A stretch of 64,000 bases of DNA from Strongyloides papillosus (taxonomy: Eukaryota; Nematoda; Chromadorea; Rhabditida; Strongyloididae): the NCBI GenBank assembly GCA_005656395.1, contig SRSI01000048.1, forward strand, positions 1,240,001-1,304,000, written 5' to 3'. A program made the position numbers and the translations under genes. Under the pieces are notes generated by a model. It saw nothing but the letters and a program-made list of their open reading frames with translations. It was not told where the DNA came from and ran no database searches. Shown one piece after another: positions 23,480-34,094 of the stretch (position 1 is its first letter; each line of letters begins with the position of its first letter).

Positions 23480-24156
23480 ATGCCGAAGAATAAGGGAAAA
23501 GGAGGTAAAAACCGTAGAAGAGGTAAAAATGAGAGTGATGTTATGAAACGTGAATTAATTAAAAAAGATTCTGACGATCAAGGTAAATATATTTCTACAG
23601 TAGAAATAAAATAAATAAATAAATTTTAGAATATGCTCAAGTGTTGAAAATGCTTGGAAATGGTCGTTTAATTGCTTTTTGTTTTGATGGTAAAGAAAGG
23701 CTCTGTCATATCCGTGGTAAAATGCGTAAAAAAGTTTGGATTAACACAGGAGATATTATTTTAGTTGGTCTTCGAGATTACCAAGATAGTAAAGCAGATG
23801 TTATTTTAAAATATACCCCAGATGAAGCACGTGTTCTTAAGAGTGAAGGTCACTTACCAGAGGCAGCTAAACTTAATGAGGCTGGTGATGAAATTGAAGA
23901 GGCTGATGTTGAATTTGCTGATATCGGTGGACATGATGATGAGGACCAAGATGCAAATGAAGACTCCGATGACTTGAAATCAGACGATGATGATGAAGAT
24001 GAGGAAGAATCTGAGGAGGAGTCAGATAGTGAGGGAGATTCAAGTGGAGAGGACTCAAGTGACATGAATGAAGAACAACTTGCCCACAGAAATTGGTCGA
24101 AACCTGGTGCCCGTGATCGTTATGGTAAAGCAAACAAGGGAAAAAGACACAAATAA
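23480..24156 (+). CDS. eif-1.A: Translation initiation factor eIF1A
   Basis: eIF1A binds the A site of the 40S subunit and promotes scanning and start-codon choice. Exons 23480-23582 and 23630-24156 give 209 residues. The order is a basic N-terminal tail ([17 protein letters not shown]), the OB-fold with [32 protein letters not shown] and [15 protein letters not shown], a helical part, and a long Asp/Glu/Ser tail. Human eIF1A is about 144 residues. The extra length lies in the acidic C-terminus, which ends with a short basic patch ([11 protein letters not shown]). Its 3' side faces the GPCR gene, with the retrotransposon between them. Confidence 0.95.
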
Positions 24157-24584
24157 TTATGTTTATTCCTTTAACTGTTTATGATATTTGATAATATTGT
24201 TACTGCTATTATTACTGTTCAATGTTTTGACTGTGGTTAATACAAACTTTATTGTAATATTTATATATAGAAAATTACAATGTGTAGTTTTGGATTTTAT
24301 ATAAATACAACAAAAAATATACTTTTTTAATTTATTTAAATATTGTCCTTATTTTGTTTTGTTTGTTCTGAGTGATCAGACTGCAATTTGGTAGAAAAGC
24401 TTATGAAATTATTTATATATTATATGAACTCCAATATTTTTTCTTCTAAAACTTTTCAGGTGAACAGTAGAATAAAAATTGCTATATAATCCAGCAAACA
24501 ATTTTATCCCAATCAAAATACCAATCACCAAACATTCTTAAGATTTCAGATTCTCGTATTCACGCTTTGGTTTGACAATGTAGA
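24157..24584. other. eIF1A 3' flank and severed tail of the GPCR gene
   Basis: This stretch holds the eIF1A 3' UTR (an AATACAAACTTT region with T-rich DNA after it). At 24546-24578 on the minus strand it also holds the ten codons and TGA stop that once ended the GPCR reading frame. The minus strand continues that frame exactly from the target-site duplication (TCTACA) into LSNQSVNTRI and stop. These codons are now 4.7 kb away from the rest of the receptor. Confidence 0.75.
24579..24584. repeat. Target-site duplication, left copy
   Basis: TGTAGA lies directly before the left LTR and is repeated directly after the right LTR. On the opposite strand it reads TCTACA, two codons (Ser-Thr) of the GPCR frame. 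Confidence 0.85.
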
Positions 24585-24860
24585 GTGAAATAAAGTACGA
24601 ATTGGAATTTTATATATCCTACTAAATTAGTATAAATACCAAGATGTTTTGTAACTTAAGTCATTTTATTTTATGTTCTCTTTGTAACACCTGTCTCTTT
24701 TTATATGTCACTATATTTTTTATATATTTTAGGGGTTTGCGTTATTTTATGTCATTTTGTGTTATTTTATGTAATTTGTGTTAAGTGATAATAAAGTTCG
24801 TGATAAACTGATACGGATCTGCTTTCTATATAGTATACGCCAATAATTTTATAAATTTAC
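24585..24860 (+). repeat. 5' LTR
   Basis: This is a 276-bp direct repeat of the copy at 29041-29316 with no difference seen. It contains a TATA-like TATAAATA at 24631-24638 and AATAAA at 24790-24795, a likely promoter and polyadenylation signal. The ends are GTGAAA...TTTAC, imperfect inverted termini rather than the common TG...CA. Confidence 0.95.
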
Positions 24861-24876
24861 TGGTATTAGGCGATAC
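24861..24876 (+). other. Primer-binding site
   Basis: TGGTATTAGGCGATAC begins at the first base after the LTR. TGG is the complement of a tRNA CCA end, as expected for priming of minus-strand DNA. I cannot name the tRNA. Confidence 0.65.
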
Positions 24877-24968
24877 TTCTTGTGATAATTATTTGTGTTG
24901 AAATTTTGTGTGGTTATATTATTGCGAAATTTTGCGGGAAAAGTCATTGTCTTGTTGTGTCGTTAAAG

Positions 24969-27900
24969 ATGGCTGCTAGAAGAGAAGCTCAAGCCACCGT
25001 TATCAATATGTTGAGTAATATTGATAAATTTGACCCTACTAAAGAAAGTTTCAAACGGTGGAGAAAAGAATTTGATGAATACATGGATGCCATAGAAGAA
25101 CCAGAAGAGGGAAAGTTAAAATTGTTAAAGTTATGTCTACCTAGGAATGTCAAGGACTGTATAGATGAAATGGATGATGAAAACCCTACTTTTACTAATG
25201 TATGTACATATTTGGAGCGTAAATACAATGAAGATGCTTTCATACATACAGCTATAGCTAAATGGAGAAATTTAAAATGGAAGAATGATATTGATGGTTT
25301 AGTGAAGGAGATAAAGGAGATCCATGGTCTCGGTTGGCCTAGTAGAAAAGGAGAGGAGAAACGCACTGATATGATAAACAAACTATGTGATATTGCTCCA
25401 AGACATGTTCAAATTGCTTTAGATGAATATGGTGGATCTATCGATGCTGCTGCTGAGAAAATAAAAAGATTAGGACTTTTGGATCGTGAAAAGCACCTTG
25501 GAAAAGAGAAATCTGATAAGGTTAAAAATGATAAATTCAATGGAAATTGTTTTACATGTGGAAAAGCTGGTCACAAGTCTTCTTCATGTAAATCTCGTCC
25601 TGCTGGTGGTGCCTCTATTGTTGTTAAGTCTACTCCTCCCGCTAATAATGGTGAAGTAAAGAATTTTGATAATAGAGAAAGACGCGCATGGTCTAAAGCT
25701 AACAATGTGTCTGCGCAAGATAGTCAATATCTCGCTAATGTTACTGAAATCTTCAAGGTGGATGATCAATCTGTACTGTTACCTACGTTGAGTAAGAAAA
25801 ATGAAGTCACTAATAAGTTGGTAATTGATGATAGTAAAAAGAAGTTGAGCTGTACAAATGTATTACCTATCATTGAAGTCAAAATTGGTGAAACTTTGGT
25901 AAATACTTTGTTGGATTCCGGCGCTAATACAAACATTATTAGTTATGAACTTGTTACTAAGAAAGGATTTCCTATATTACCTGATGAATCTACTGTTCGA
26001 TCTACATTTGGTGATGTTAGTCAATCTCATGGTAAAACTTTAATTGCTGCTACTATTAATAATAATTCTTATGTTTTGGAATGTCAAGTTTTTCCTGAAT
26101 CTCTTATTGATCCTGCTTATCAGTTATTAATAGGAACTCCTGGTATCAATAAATTTGGTGATATAACTTTCAATCTCTCTAATAATGTTGTTTGTATTAA
26201 TGGTCATGAAATTGAAATCAAAGGAAAGAATAGTTATAAAAGTGCAAATTCATTGATAATTGAGCCGTCTAAAAGTAATTTGAATGTTGAAGATGAACTG
26301 GTTAGAAGATTTCCTGAATTTAAATCAATGTGCTCCCAATCTAAGACTGATATTGGAAGATGCTCAATTACTGTACCGAAGCAAAGATATTTAAGTGAAT
26401 TTCCTCATCAATTCAAAAAATTTAATTGGAGTAATCATTTGAAACCATTAGCCAGACAGTTAATCAACGAATTAAAAGAATCTGGTGTTATAAGAAAATC
26501 AAATACTCAATATTTACACAATTTAATATGTGTAAAGAAACCTGGTGGTGAAGGATACAGAGCTACTTTAGATTTAAGAAAAACGAATTCTGTTACTGTC
26601 CCATGGAGATATCCCTGTGCTAATATAAAGAATATGCTTGAAGATTTACATGAATATCAATATTTTAGTAAAATCGATTTAGTATCTTGTTATCATCAAT
26701 TTGTTTTGCATCAAGATGATTGTCATAGATTTGGACTATATACTGAAGAAGAAGGAACATTTGAATTTACTAGACTTCCACAAGGATTTATTAATTCAAG
26801 TTCAATTGTTGCTCAAATCATGGATCAAGTTACTGCTTCAATGAAAGATAAAGTTAGATTCTATGCCGATGATGGACTTATTTATTCTAAGTTAGATGAA
26901 AATCATCATTTAGATGTTGTCAGTGAAGTACTAAAACAACTTCATAAATTTGGATTGAAAATAAGCTTATCTAAATCTACCTTTTTATCTCAATCTGTTC
27001 GATTTCTTGGATATTGTGTATCACCAAAAGGTTTAGAAGTTGATAAAACTTCTGCTCTGGCAATCTCAAAGATTCAAGAACCTTCAAATATTAGACAATT
27101 ACGATCATTTCTTGGATGCTTAGCTTTCTTTCAATCTTTTATTATATGCTATGCTAAATTATTAAGTCCTTTATATAAATTATTAGAAAAAGATACTGTT
27201 TATAAATTTGGGGAAATTGAAAGACAGGCATTCAATGAAGCAAAACGTCGATTATTAGAATCTCCTACACTTGGTCATTTGAATCCTGATTTACCTGTAC
27301 ACATATTTAGTGATGCTTCACAGTGTGCTTATGGTGCTTGTATGACTCAATTAGTTGAGATGAATGACAAACAGGAAGAGGATAATGATAACAACAATGA
27401 TGATAATCAAAAGAGGAAGTTAAGTTATGTTCCTATATTATTTTGGTCGAAGACACGTCCTCATAAAATTAAAACAAGATCCTCAACTCATCTTGAACTT
27501 CATGCAATAACGTTATTCTTTAGATCTCAACGTGCTCGCCTTATTGGTATGGATATAATTATTCATTGTGACAATAAACCTGTTGTTAGTATGATTAATG
27601 GTGATGATCATTCTGAATTAACTCCTATGATTGAATCATGGTTATCTGAATTGACTGAATATAATGTCAAAGCTGTACATTGTCCTGGATCTTTAAATAA
27701 GGTAGCTGATTTATTAAGTCGTTCTGTAGATGCTAATGTTGTCAATAATATCTCTCAACTTTATGGTACTAAAAAAAGAAACATGGTTGGTGAATTTGAC
27801 CTGAGAAGAATACAAGCTGAAGATGAACTTATGAATAACTATGAGTTAGATGATTTTCAAGGATTAAAAGGAAAGAATATTGATGTTAATGGAAAAATGA

Positions 27901-29036
27901 CCTGGGTTCCATATCTTCCTAAGGATAAATTTGAAATTGTTGCTTCAAAGATACATCAAAGTGGACATTTTAATCATCAGAAGTTATTAAGAATCTTACG
28001 TCCTAGATGGTATAATCCTTTACAAAGTCAAATCATAATGTCTATTGTCAAGAAATGTGTTCCATGTCAATATAGAAATTTGTCTTATGCTAAAAGAAGG
28101 GGTGAGAAGATTATTGGATATAGTGAACCAAGAATATGTTATTACATTGATTTAAGTGGACCATATCAAAGTAACTTATCTAGATCTGGTAACAAATACA
28201 TTTTATTAATGGTTGATGCATGTAGCCGCTTTCTTATGGGTATGCCGTTGAAAGATTGTAGCTGTGTTAGTGTTGCTGAAGGTGTAGCTACGTTAATTCA
28301 TCGTTTTGGTAAACCGTTGGTAATAAGATCTGATTGTGCTGCCTACTATACTCAAGAGTTTACAGATCTGTGCATGGCTATGGGAATCTATCATCAGAAA
28401 GGTACACCATACATACACTCTTCTTCATCAATTGTTGAAAGAGCTTTCCGCACAATTGAATCAATGATCTCAAAGTTTTTAAATGATACGGATACACCAA
28501 TACACTTGAAAGAATGGGATGCCATATTGGAATATTGTTGTTACAACTACAATACAACCCCTCATGATACTGGTGAATTTAGTCCTTTCCATATTTTCTT
28601 TGGATCTCAACCTAATTTGGTCACTGATATTAAATTAGTTATGCCATGTTCTATTGATAAGAATGTTGAATTAGATGAACTTCTTTACAGAGTTCAATGT
28701 GCTTATTCTGAAAGTTTTAACAATATGGTCAACAAAAGATTATCTGTCAAGCATACCTACCCTCCACATGAAACACAAAGATATGAAAAAGGTGATTTAA
28801 TCTTGGTCAAACGTGTTAATCCTATGAACAAGTTTGAATTCTTGTACAACGGTCCCTATGTTGTTGTATCATCTGATGAATATCGTGTTTGTTATAAAAA
28901 GAAGCCTAACTCCCGTGGTAGACCATATGTAGCACACAAGTCTATGGTCAAAAGTTTCTCACCTTCTGATAATACCTCAAGTAATGAACACCCTAGAAAT
29001 GGAGAAGACTCTGGAGAACAAACTTCTGAAGAATAG
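24969..29036 (+). CDS. Retrotransposon gag-pol polyprotein
   Basis: One frame of 1355 residues from the ATG at 24969 (an upstream in-frame ATG at 24882 is less likely because it adds an odd hydrophobic leader). Gag has a CCHC zinc knuckle near 25548-25590. The protease has a D-S-G motif at 25914. The reverse transcriptase has the YADD catalytic box near 26860-26880. RNase H follows with its acidic residues near 27310-27590. The integrase has an HHCC zinc-binding part near 27955-28060 and a D, D, E catalytic triad near 28149, 28330 and 28437. No stop or frameshift breaks it. Gag and Pol are fused without a frameshift signal, so a single polyprotein must be cut by the protease. It copies element RNA to DNA and inserts it. 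Confidence 0.93.
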   Translation: MAARREAQATVINMLSNIDKFDPTKESFKRWRKEFDEYMDAIEEPEEGKLKLLKLCLPRNVKDCIDEMDDENPTFTNVCTYLERKYNEDAFIHTAIAKWRNLKWKNDIDGLVKEIKEIHGLGWPSRKGEEKRTDMINKLCDIAPRHVQIALDEYGGSIDAAAEKIKRLGLLDREKHLGKEKSDKVKNDKFNGNCFTCGKAGHKSSSCKSRPAGGASIVVKSTPPANNGEVKNFDNRERRAWSKANNVSAQDSQYLANVTEIFKVDDQSVLLPTLSKKNEVTNKLVIDDSKKKLSCTNVLPIIEVKIGETLVNTLLDSGANTNIISYELVTKKGFPILPDESTVRSTFGDVSQSHGKTLIAATINNNSYVLECQVFPESLIDPAYQLLIGTPGINKFGDITFNLSNNVVCINGHEIEIKGKNSYKSANSLIIEPSKSNLNVEDELVRRFPEFKSMCSQSKTDIGRCSITVPKQRYLSEFPHQFKKFNWSNHLKPLARQLINELKESGVIRKSNTQYLHNLICVKKPGGEGYRATLDLRKTNSVTVPWRYPCANIKNMLEDLHEYQYFSKIDLVSCYHQFVLHQDDCHRFGLYTEEEGTFEFTRLPQGFINSSSIVAQIMDQVTASMKDKVRFYADDGLIYSKLDENHHLDVVSEVLKQLHKFGLKISLSKSTFLSQSVRFLGYCVSPKGLEVDKTSALAISKIQEPSNIRQLRSFLGCLAFFQSFIICYAKLLSPLYKLLEKDTVYKFGEIERQAFNEAKRRLLESPTLGHLNPDLPVHIFSDASQCAYGACMTQLVEMNDKQEEDNDNNNDDNQKRKLSYVPILFWSKTRPHKIKTRSSTHLELHAITLFFRSQRARLIGMDIIIHCDNKPVVSMINGDDHSELTPMIESWLSELTEYNVKAVHCPGSLNKVADLLSRSVDANVVNNISQLYGTKKRNMVGEFDLRRIQAEDELMNNYELDDFQGLKGKNIDVNGKMTWVPYLPKDKFEIVASKIHQSGHFNHQKLLRILRPRWYNPLQSQIIMSIVKKCVPCQYRNLSYAKRRGEKIIGYSEPRICYYIDLSGPYQSNLSRSGNKYILLMVDACSRFLMGMPLKDCSCVSVAEGVATLIHRFGKPLVIRSDCAAYYTQEFTDLCMAMGIYHQKGTPYIHSSSSIVERAFRTIESMISKFLNDTDTPIHLKEWDAILEYCCYNYNTTPHDTGEFSPFHIFFGSQPNLVTDIKLVMPCSIDKNVELDELLYRVQCAYSESFNNMVNKRLSVKHTYPPHETQRYEKGDLILVKRVNPMNKFEFLYNGPYVVVSSDEYRVCYKKKPNSRGRPYVAHKSMVKSFSPSDNTSSNEHPRNGEDSGEQTSEE

Positions 29037-29040
29037 AGGA
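29030..29040 (+). other. Polypurine tract
   Basis: AGAATAGAGGA lies directly before the right LTR and overlaps the gag-pol stop codon TAG. It would prime plus-strand DNA synthesis. Confidence 0.6.
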
Positions 29041-29316
29041 GTGAAATAAAGTACGAATTGGAATTTTATATATCCTACTAAATTAGTATAAATACCAAGA
29101 TGTTTTGTAACTTAAGTCATTTTATTTTATGTTCTCTTTGTAACACCTGTCTCTTTTTATATGTCACTATATTTTTTATATATTTTAGGGGTTTGCGTTA
29201 TTTTATGTCATTTTGTGTTATTTTATGTAATTTGTGTTAAGTGATAATAAAGTTCGTGATAAACTGATACGGATCTGCTTTCTATATAGTATACGCCAAT
29301 AATTTTATAAATTTAC
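29041..29316 (+). repeat. 3' LTR
   Basis: This matches the left LTR over all 276 bp. Read on the minus strand, its outer end supplies the last codons and the TAA stop (29305-29307) of the interrupted GPCR gene. Confidence 0.95.
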
Positions 29317-30531
29317 TGTAGATAAATTATTCTTTATTTCAAAACATCTACAAATTTCTTGAATAACTCTTGATAAATATTTGAAATTAAAATAAAAATA
29401 AATAATTGGATTAGTACAACTATTAAGGTTTCCCAAAAATAAAATGTATGTAGCAATTTTGCCATCTCCAAGTTTAACATTAAGAAAATCAAGGAAATTA
29501 CAAATCGAAAATGGTGCATACATAAAAAAACTAACAATTACAATTGTCATTGTCAACCTAACTGTTTGCTTCTTTTTTTTATCAAAAGAATCGTCCCGTA
29601 ATCTACTGATAACATCAATTTTCTTCTGTGAATCTATAGCTGTTTTAGTATCTTTTGTAAAAAAAATGTGATTCACTGATGACATTGCAATGCTACATCT
29701 TTTATTAAAAATTGAAGTTTCATCAATAGTTAAAGTTCTGAATTTATATTATTAAAGTCATAAAATTATTTAAGAAATAACTTACTTTTGATTAGTTCTG
29801 TTTTCAGGTAGAAAAGATAATAATCTATTAACTTTATATGCAGCACAATATATAAAATAATACAAGATTCCTGCAATAGTACATGGTAAAATCCATGCAA
29901 AAATAATAAAAAATAGTGTATTTCCTTTTGCTATCCAATAATTCTCTGGTATAACATCACACATTGCCGTTTCAGTTCTTCCCCATAGAAAAAAATTAGG
30001 TGTTGCACACAACAATGCTCCAATCCATGATACATAGGCAAAGAATTTTGGTGTCTTAAAAAAGTTATAATGCAATCTTTGAATGGGTTCACAGATTGCA
30101 TAATAACGATCCAATGATGTAGCAACAAGAAGGAAAGGTGAAGCATACATAGGTATAAGTGATAAATACTTTTGAAGTTTACATAAAAACTCCGGAAAAT
30201 TATAATCAACAAAAAATAACGAAACAAGTAGTGTTAACAAGAGACTAAAAAATACATAACACAAATCTGCTACACACATATGGAATATTAGAGTATGATG
30301 AGAGAAAAACTTTCTATTCCTATTCAGTGATTTGTTTTTTAATAAAACATATATTAGGAGAGAATTTCCGAGTAAAGTTCCAATTACACTAATAGTGCTA
30401 ATAATTGTAACGTGCAATTGAAGTGTTTCATAATCTTCATCATCAAAATACATATAGATGTTTGTTTCATTTAAAGGTGGAGGCATGGTAGTTGAATAAT
30501 TTTCCTGATTCTCATTGACATAAATATCCAT
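29305..30531 (-). CDS. Class A peptide-receptor-like GPCR, C-terminus altered by a transposon
   Basis: Seven-transmembrane receptor. Exons 29786-30531 and 29305-29737 (48-bp intron) give 392 residues. Features seen are N-glycosylation sites in the N-terminus (NYS, NET), TM1 with GN (55-56), ADL in TM2, DRY at 141-143 (SLDRYYAICEP), conserved Cys117 and Cys191 for the extracellular disulfide, a basic third loop ending KKKKQTVRLT, and NPIIY at 358-362 in TM7. The DRYYAICEP and LNSCTNPIIY patterns fit the GnRH/AKH/vasopressin receptor group best. The ligand is unknown. The last three residues and the stop are read from the retrotransposon LTR and replace ten original residues found at 24549-24578. 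The membrane core is intact, so the receptor may still work. Confidence 0.82.
29317..29322. repeat. Target-site duplication, right copy
   Basis: TGTAGA follows the right LTR and equals 24579-24584. Confidence 0.85.
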
Positions 30532-32262
30532 TTTATGTTTTCGTATATTATCTTGCTGTAAAAAAAGTTGGATGTAAAAATTAGTTTAATAATTAAACAA
30601 AAGTTCAATGAGAATTAAAAGTATGTAAAAAAAGTTTAATAATTTTGGGATAAAATAGTCAAAGTGTAATTTGTTTTAATTTTACTATGTTTCTTTGGAT
30701 AAAAATAAACGTTGCTTAAAAAATTAAATAGACACAAAATTAATCATAATTTTACTGACTTTTTCAATTTAGTAGCTTTTAATTACAAATTCATATATAC
30801 TTGTAAGTATTTCAATAAAAGAATATTATTTGATAAACCAAGAAGAGCAATTTTTTATGCATCCTCAATTTACTAGGTTGATTCATTGCATATTTAGGAA
30901 AGCATTTTAGAAATAGGAATATTTATAAACTTGCTTTATAACTAATAATTTAAAATTCTCATGCACAAATGCTTATTAAATCATAATCATATATAATCTT
31001 TCTTTTTGTACTAGATAATGGCGATAAAAATGAAGGGCATGCTAACAATAAAAATGTGGTATGGCCTTGAATAAAAATTATGTGTTCCTAAATTTGAACA
31101 AAATTGCCGTCTGAATATGGAATCATTTCATTAAAAAATGAGTGAAATTTCACATATTTATAGTAACTTAATTAGTGATAAAATTGTAAAAATACAAGAA
31201 ATCGTTTTAGTTGTATTTTAAGGAAAACCAACTAAATTTAAAGAAGAAAGCTATTAAAAATATAAAGTCAAAGGGGGATTGGATCAAAGAAAATTCTTCT
31301 ACAAGAATACTTCATAAAACAATATAAATTTTAGTTAGACATTATTGTTTTTATTACTAATGAAAGGGAGAATTAATGACAGTGTACCATAATGTTGTAT
31401 ATAATTATATTTGTTGCCATTCTTCTATTTTTATAAAAGCCTGTCTAAAAATTTAATCATAATAATTTCCCTAGAAATGAATATTATATTTTTTAAAGTA
31501 CAAAATATAATAAAAATACAAACTACAATTTACCTATAATAAATTATTGTTAAATACCTAGTTGTAAATGAATTTCAAAACAAATTTTCCAGAATATTAT
31601 AGCACTCTAGTAGAAAGATTAACATTATCTTCATTACAAATACCGTCATAAAAGTATTAAAAGTTATAAACCAAACATTTTAATAACTAAAATATTTTTT
31701 AAATAACATATCGAAAGCTAATACACCAAAAATATGGGAATGAATTAGTAAATAGTGAAATTTCTTATAATTTAATAAATAAGGTTATTTAGTATTTGTG
31801 GCAAAGATCACTATAAAGAATTATAACAGCGTGTGTAGGAATATTAATAATCTTTTTTTACATATAAAGGTGATTGAAATACGTAAATGAACATTATTTT
31901 TCTAACGTATTTGTTTTTTATTATCTAACATAAAAAACATTGTGTTTATCATAATATACAAAAAAAGAAGTATCACTTGGATAATATTTATATAGCACAC
32001 TTAGTCATGATGTGCCAATCTATCAAATATTTTTTAATGAAATTTAATAATGTTTATTTATAAAAAAGATAACAATTAAACATTTCAGTTTTCGTTATAT
32101 AAAAAACAATTTTAATTACAACTGTCAAAATAAAATGAATTTAGTATTTCTTTATATCTATAAACGATAATTATAGAATAAAAAATAGACATCTGTACTA
32201 TATTTAAACCTTTATGAAAATTAATTATATAAATTATTTTTAAAATATACATTATCTTATCA
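30532..32262. other. Intergenic region, no gene seen
   Basis: This is 1.7 kb between the GPCR start and the ABCD4-like stop, both on the minus strand. It is AT-rich with no frame, RNA fold or repeat I can support. The GPCR promoter should lie near 30540-31000. Confidence 0.55.
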
Positions 32263-34094
32263 TTAAAACTCATTCAATTTTGGTGTACCATTGTCTGAAT
32301 AAATATAACTTCCATCATCGCATATATTTAAAATATGATTGTGCCATCTTTTCAATGTTTTCCGGTGACCAATTGATATGAAAATTATGGATTTTTTCAG
32401 AAGATATTTGTACAAAATTTCTTCCATATCTTCACTAATTGAACTTGTTGATTCATCAAGTAGTAATATTTTTGGATTTGTTAATAAACCTCGAATTATT
32501 GATAATCTTTGTAATTCTCCTGGAGTCAAATCGGAATACTCAAAAATTGGTTGTGTATAAAGTGAACCAATCCGTTCAAGTAAATCCTCAAGTTTAAACA
32601 TTGATAAATAGTCAAAAATTCGACCTTCTATATCAGTAATAGAAATATCAAAATCTAATAGTTTTTTAGGAAAAATTAACTGCTGTAATAGTGTTAATTT
32701 TCCTACAGGAAAGTATGGTTTTTGTGGGATGACAGTTATATCCTTAATTGAGTATTTTGATAATATTTTTCCTGAATCTTGTTTCCATATGTTAGTTATA
32801 ACTCTTAATAATGATGTCTTCCCAACTCCAGAATTACCAGTTATCAAAAGAGAATCATTATCTTCTAAATTAACCGATAAATTATTCACTAATATTCCTC
32901 CATGTGGCTTAGAAATTACTACATCCTCCATTAAAAGTCCATACTCTCCAGAGAACTTATTTACATTATCAATAATTAACTCGTCATCATTTGATTCTTC
33001 CATATATTGTAGTAATTGTGAAACTCTTTGAAGTACCCCAGCCATTTGTCCAGCTACGTAAGCTGTGTCTGTAAGGCGTGTAAAACTGTTTACTAAATAA
33101 ATATAAACAAAAGCATTATTTGATATAATTTGTGCCAATTCCGATGGTGATAAACCTTCAAATGAGTTAAAAATAAATATTGGTATATATTGAATTGCAT
33201 ATGATAAAAATCCACCATAGTAATTAAAAAAATTTTGCCAAAAAGAATTAGGGAATCTCCACCAAGATAAATAATAATGATTTTTAAGTAATCTAAATAA
33301 AAAATCATCTGATGATTCATTTTCAAATTTTTGTGCTCTGTAAAAATTAATTTGTTCACAATTATTTTTTATTGTTACATGTTTATATCTTAAATCTCCC
33401 TCGTATCTTTCAACTCTTCCAGTCCATTTTGCAAGTGGAGAGACGAGTAACCTATTAACTATCGTTCCAACTACAAAATACAAATATATTGCTCCAACAC
33501 CATAAAAACCAGCAGTTTCATATGTTTTGTATGTGTAATAGGCAATTACAAAAGGGCAAATTAAAGCAGCCGGCATAATTGAATTAGCAAGTTGATTACA
33601 CATTCTATCAACATCCTGTGTTATCCGTTGATCTGGATTATCAATATCATTTTCATAATTTAAATTAACCTTTAATGATACATTATTTTTAAAATATGAT
33701 TTATGTAAAGATTTTGTTATATTACTTCTATATACAATATAAAGAAACCATCCTGATGCGGTAAGTGCTCCAAGAAGACAACATTTTCCAATGTACATAA
33801 GTGAACCTTTCCAAAATATAGCGAAAAAAGTTTTTGAATTTTTTGTCATTAATGCTTTATAACATTCTCCTGGAACTAAACCTAAATAATATCCCAATAC
33901 TTCACCTGAATAATTTTTTATACTTTTGATAAATTTAAATAAAAAAGATAACACTAACTTGAAATACTAATTATGAGTGTTAATAAAGTTAGAACAATAG
34001 AATAGTAGTTTGTTCTTGAGTAAAAATGAGGTGTGAGGTAGATTAATGATTTGAAAAATTTTAAATCAAAATAAAAATCATTTGTTTTTGTCAT
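32263..34094 (-). CDS. ABC half-transporter, ABCD4-like
   Basis: ABCD4 in mammals is a lysosomal membrane half-transporter needed for release of cobalamin (vitamin B12); other ABCD members are peroxisomal. Exons 33959-34094 and 32263-33905 (53-bp intron) give 592 residues (human 606). Exon 1 restores an N-terminus (DLKFFKSLIYLTP) that aligns with ABCD4. Motifs seen are NPDQR (135-139), a CEQINFYRA coupling segment, Walker A GNSGVGKT (402-409), the signature LTPGE (505-509; ABCD4-like rather than LSGGE), Walker B LLLDE (526-530) and the H-loop His559. An in-frame TAA four codons upstream supports the ATG at 34092-34094. Taking the start at 33954 instead would read through the intron. The ABCD family is certain and the ABCD4 type likely. 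Confidence 0.87.

Larger units (their letters stand above)
24585..29316 (+). mobile_element. Complete Ty3/gypsy-type LTR retrotransposon
   Basis: The element is 4732 bp with two 276-bp LTRs that I find identical base for base, starting GTGAAATAAAG and ending AATTTAC. A primer-binding site starting TGG directly follows the left LTR, and a purine tract (GAATAGAGGA) directly precedes the right one. The 6-bp sequence TGTAGA flanks both sides. One uninterrupted gag-pol frame fills the inside, in the order zinc knuckle, protease, reverse transcriptase, RNase H, integrase, which is the Ty3/gypsy order. There is no envelope gene. Identical LTRs and an open frame point to a very recent insertion. It is antisense to the GPCR gene it interrupts. 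Confidence 0.95.

Noticed and set aside
30532..32262. Possible tRNA genes in gene-free stretches
   Set aside because: I looked for the B-box GGTTCRANTCC pattern with cloverleaf arms in this and the other gaps and found none.
33906..33958. ABCD4-like start at 33954
   Set aside because: This reads through a GTTAGT...TTATTCAG intron. The upstream exon at 33959-34094 aligns with the ABCD4 N-terminus and has an in-frame stop before it.
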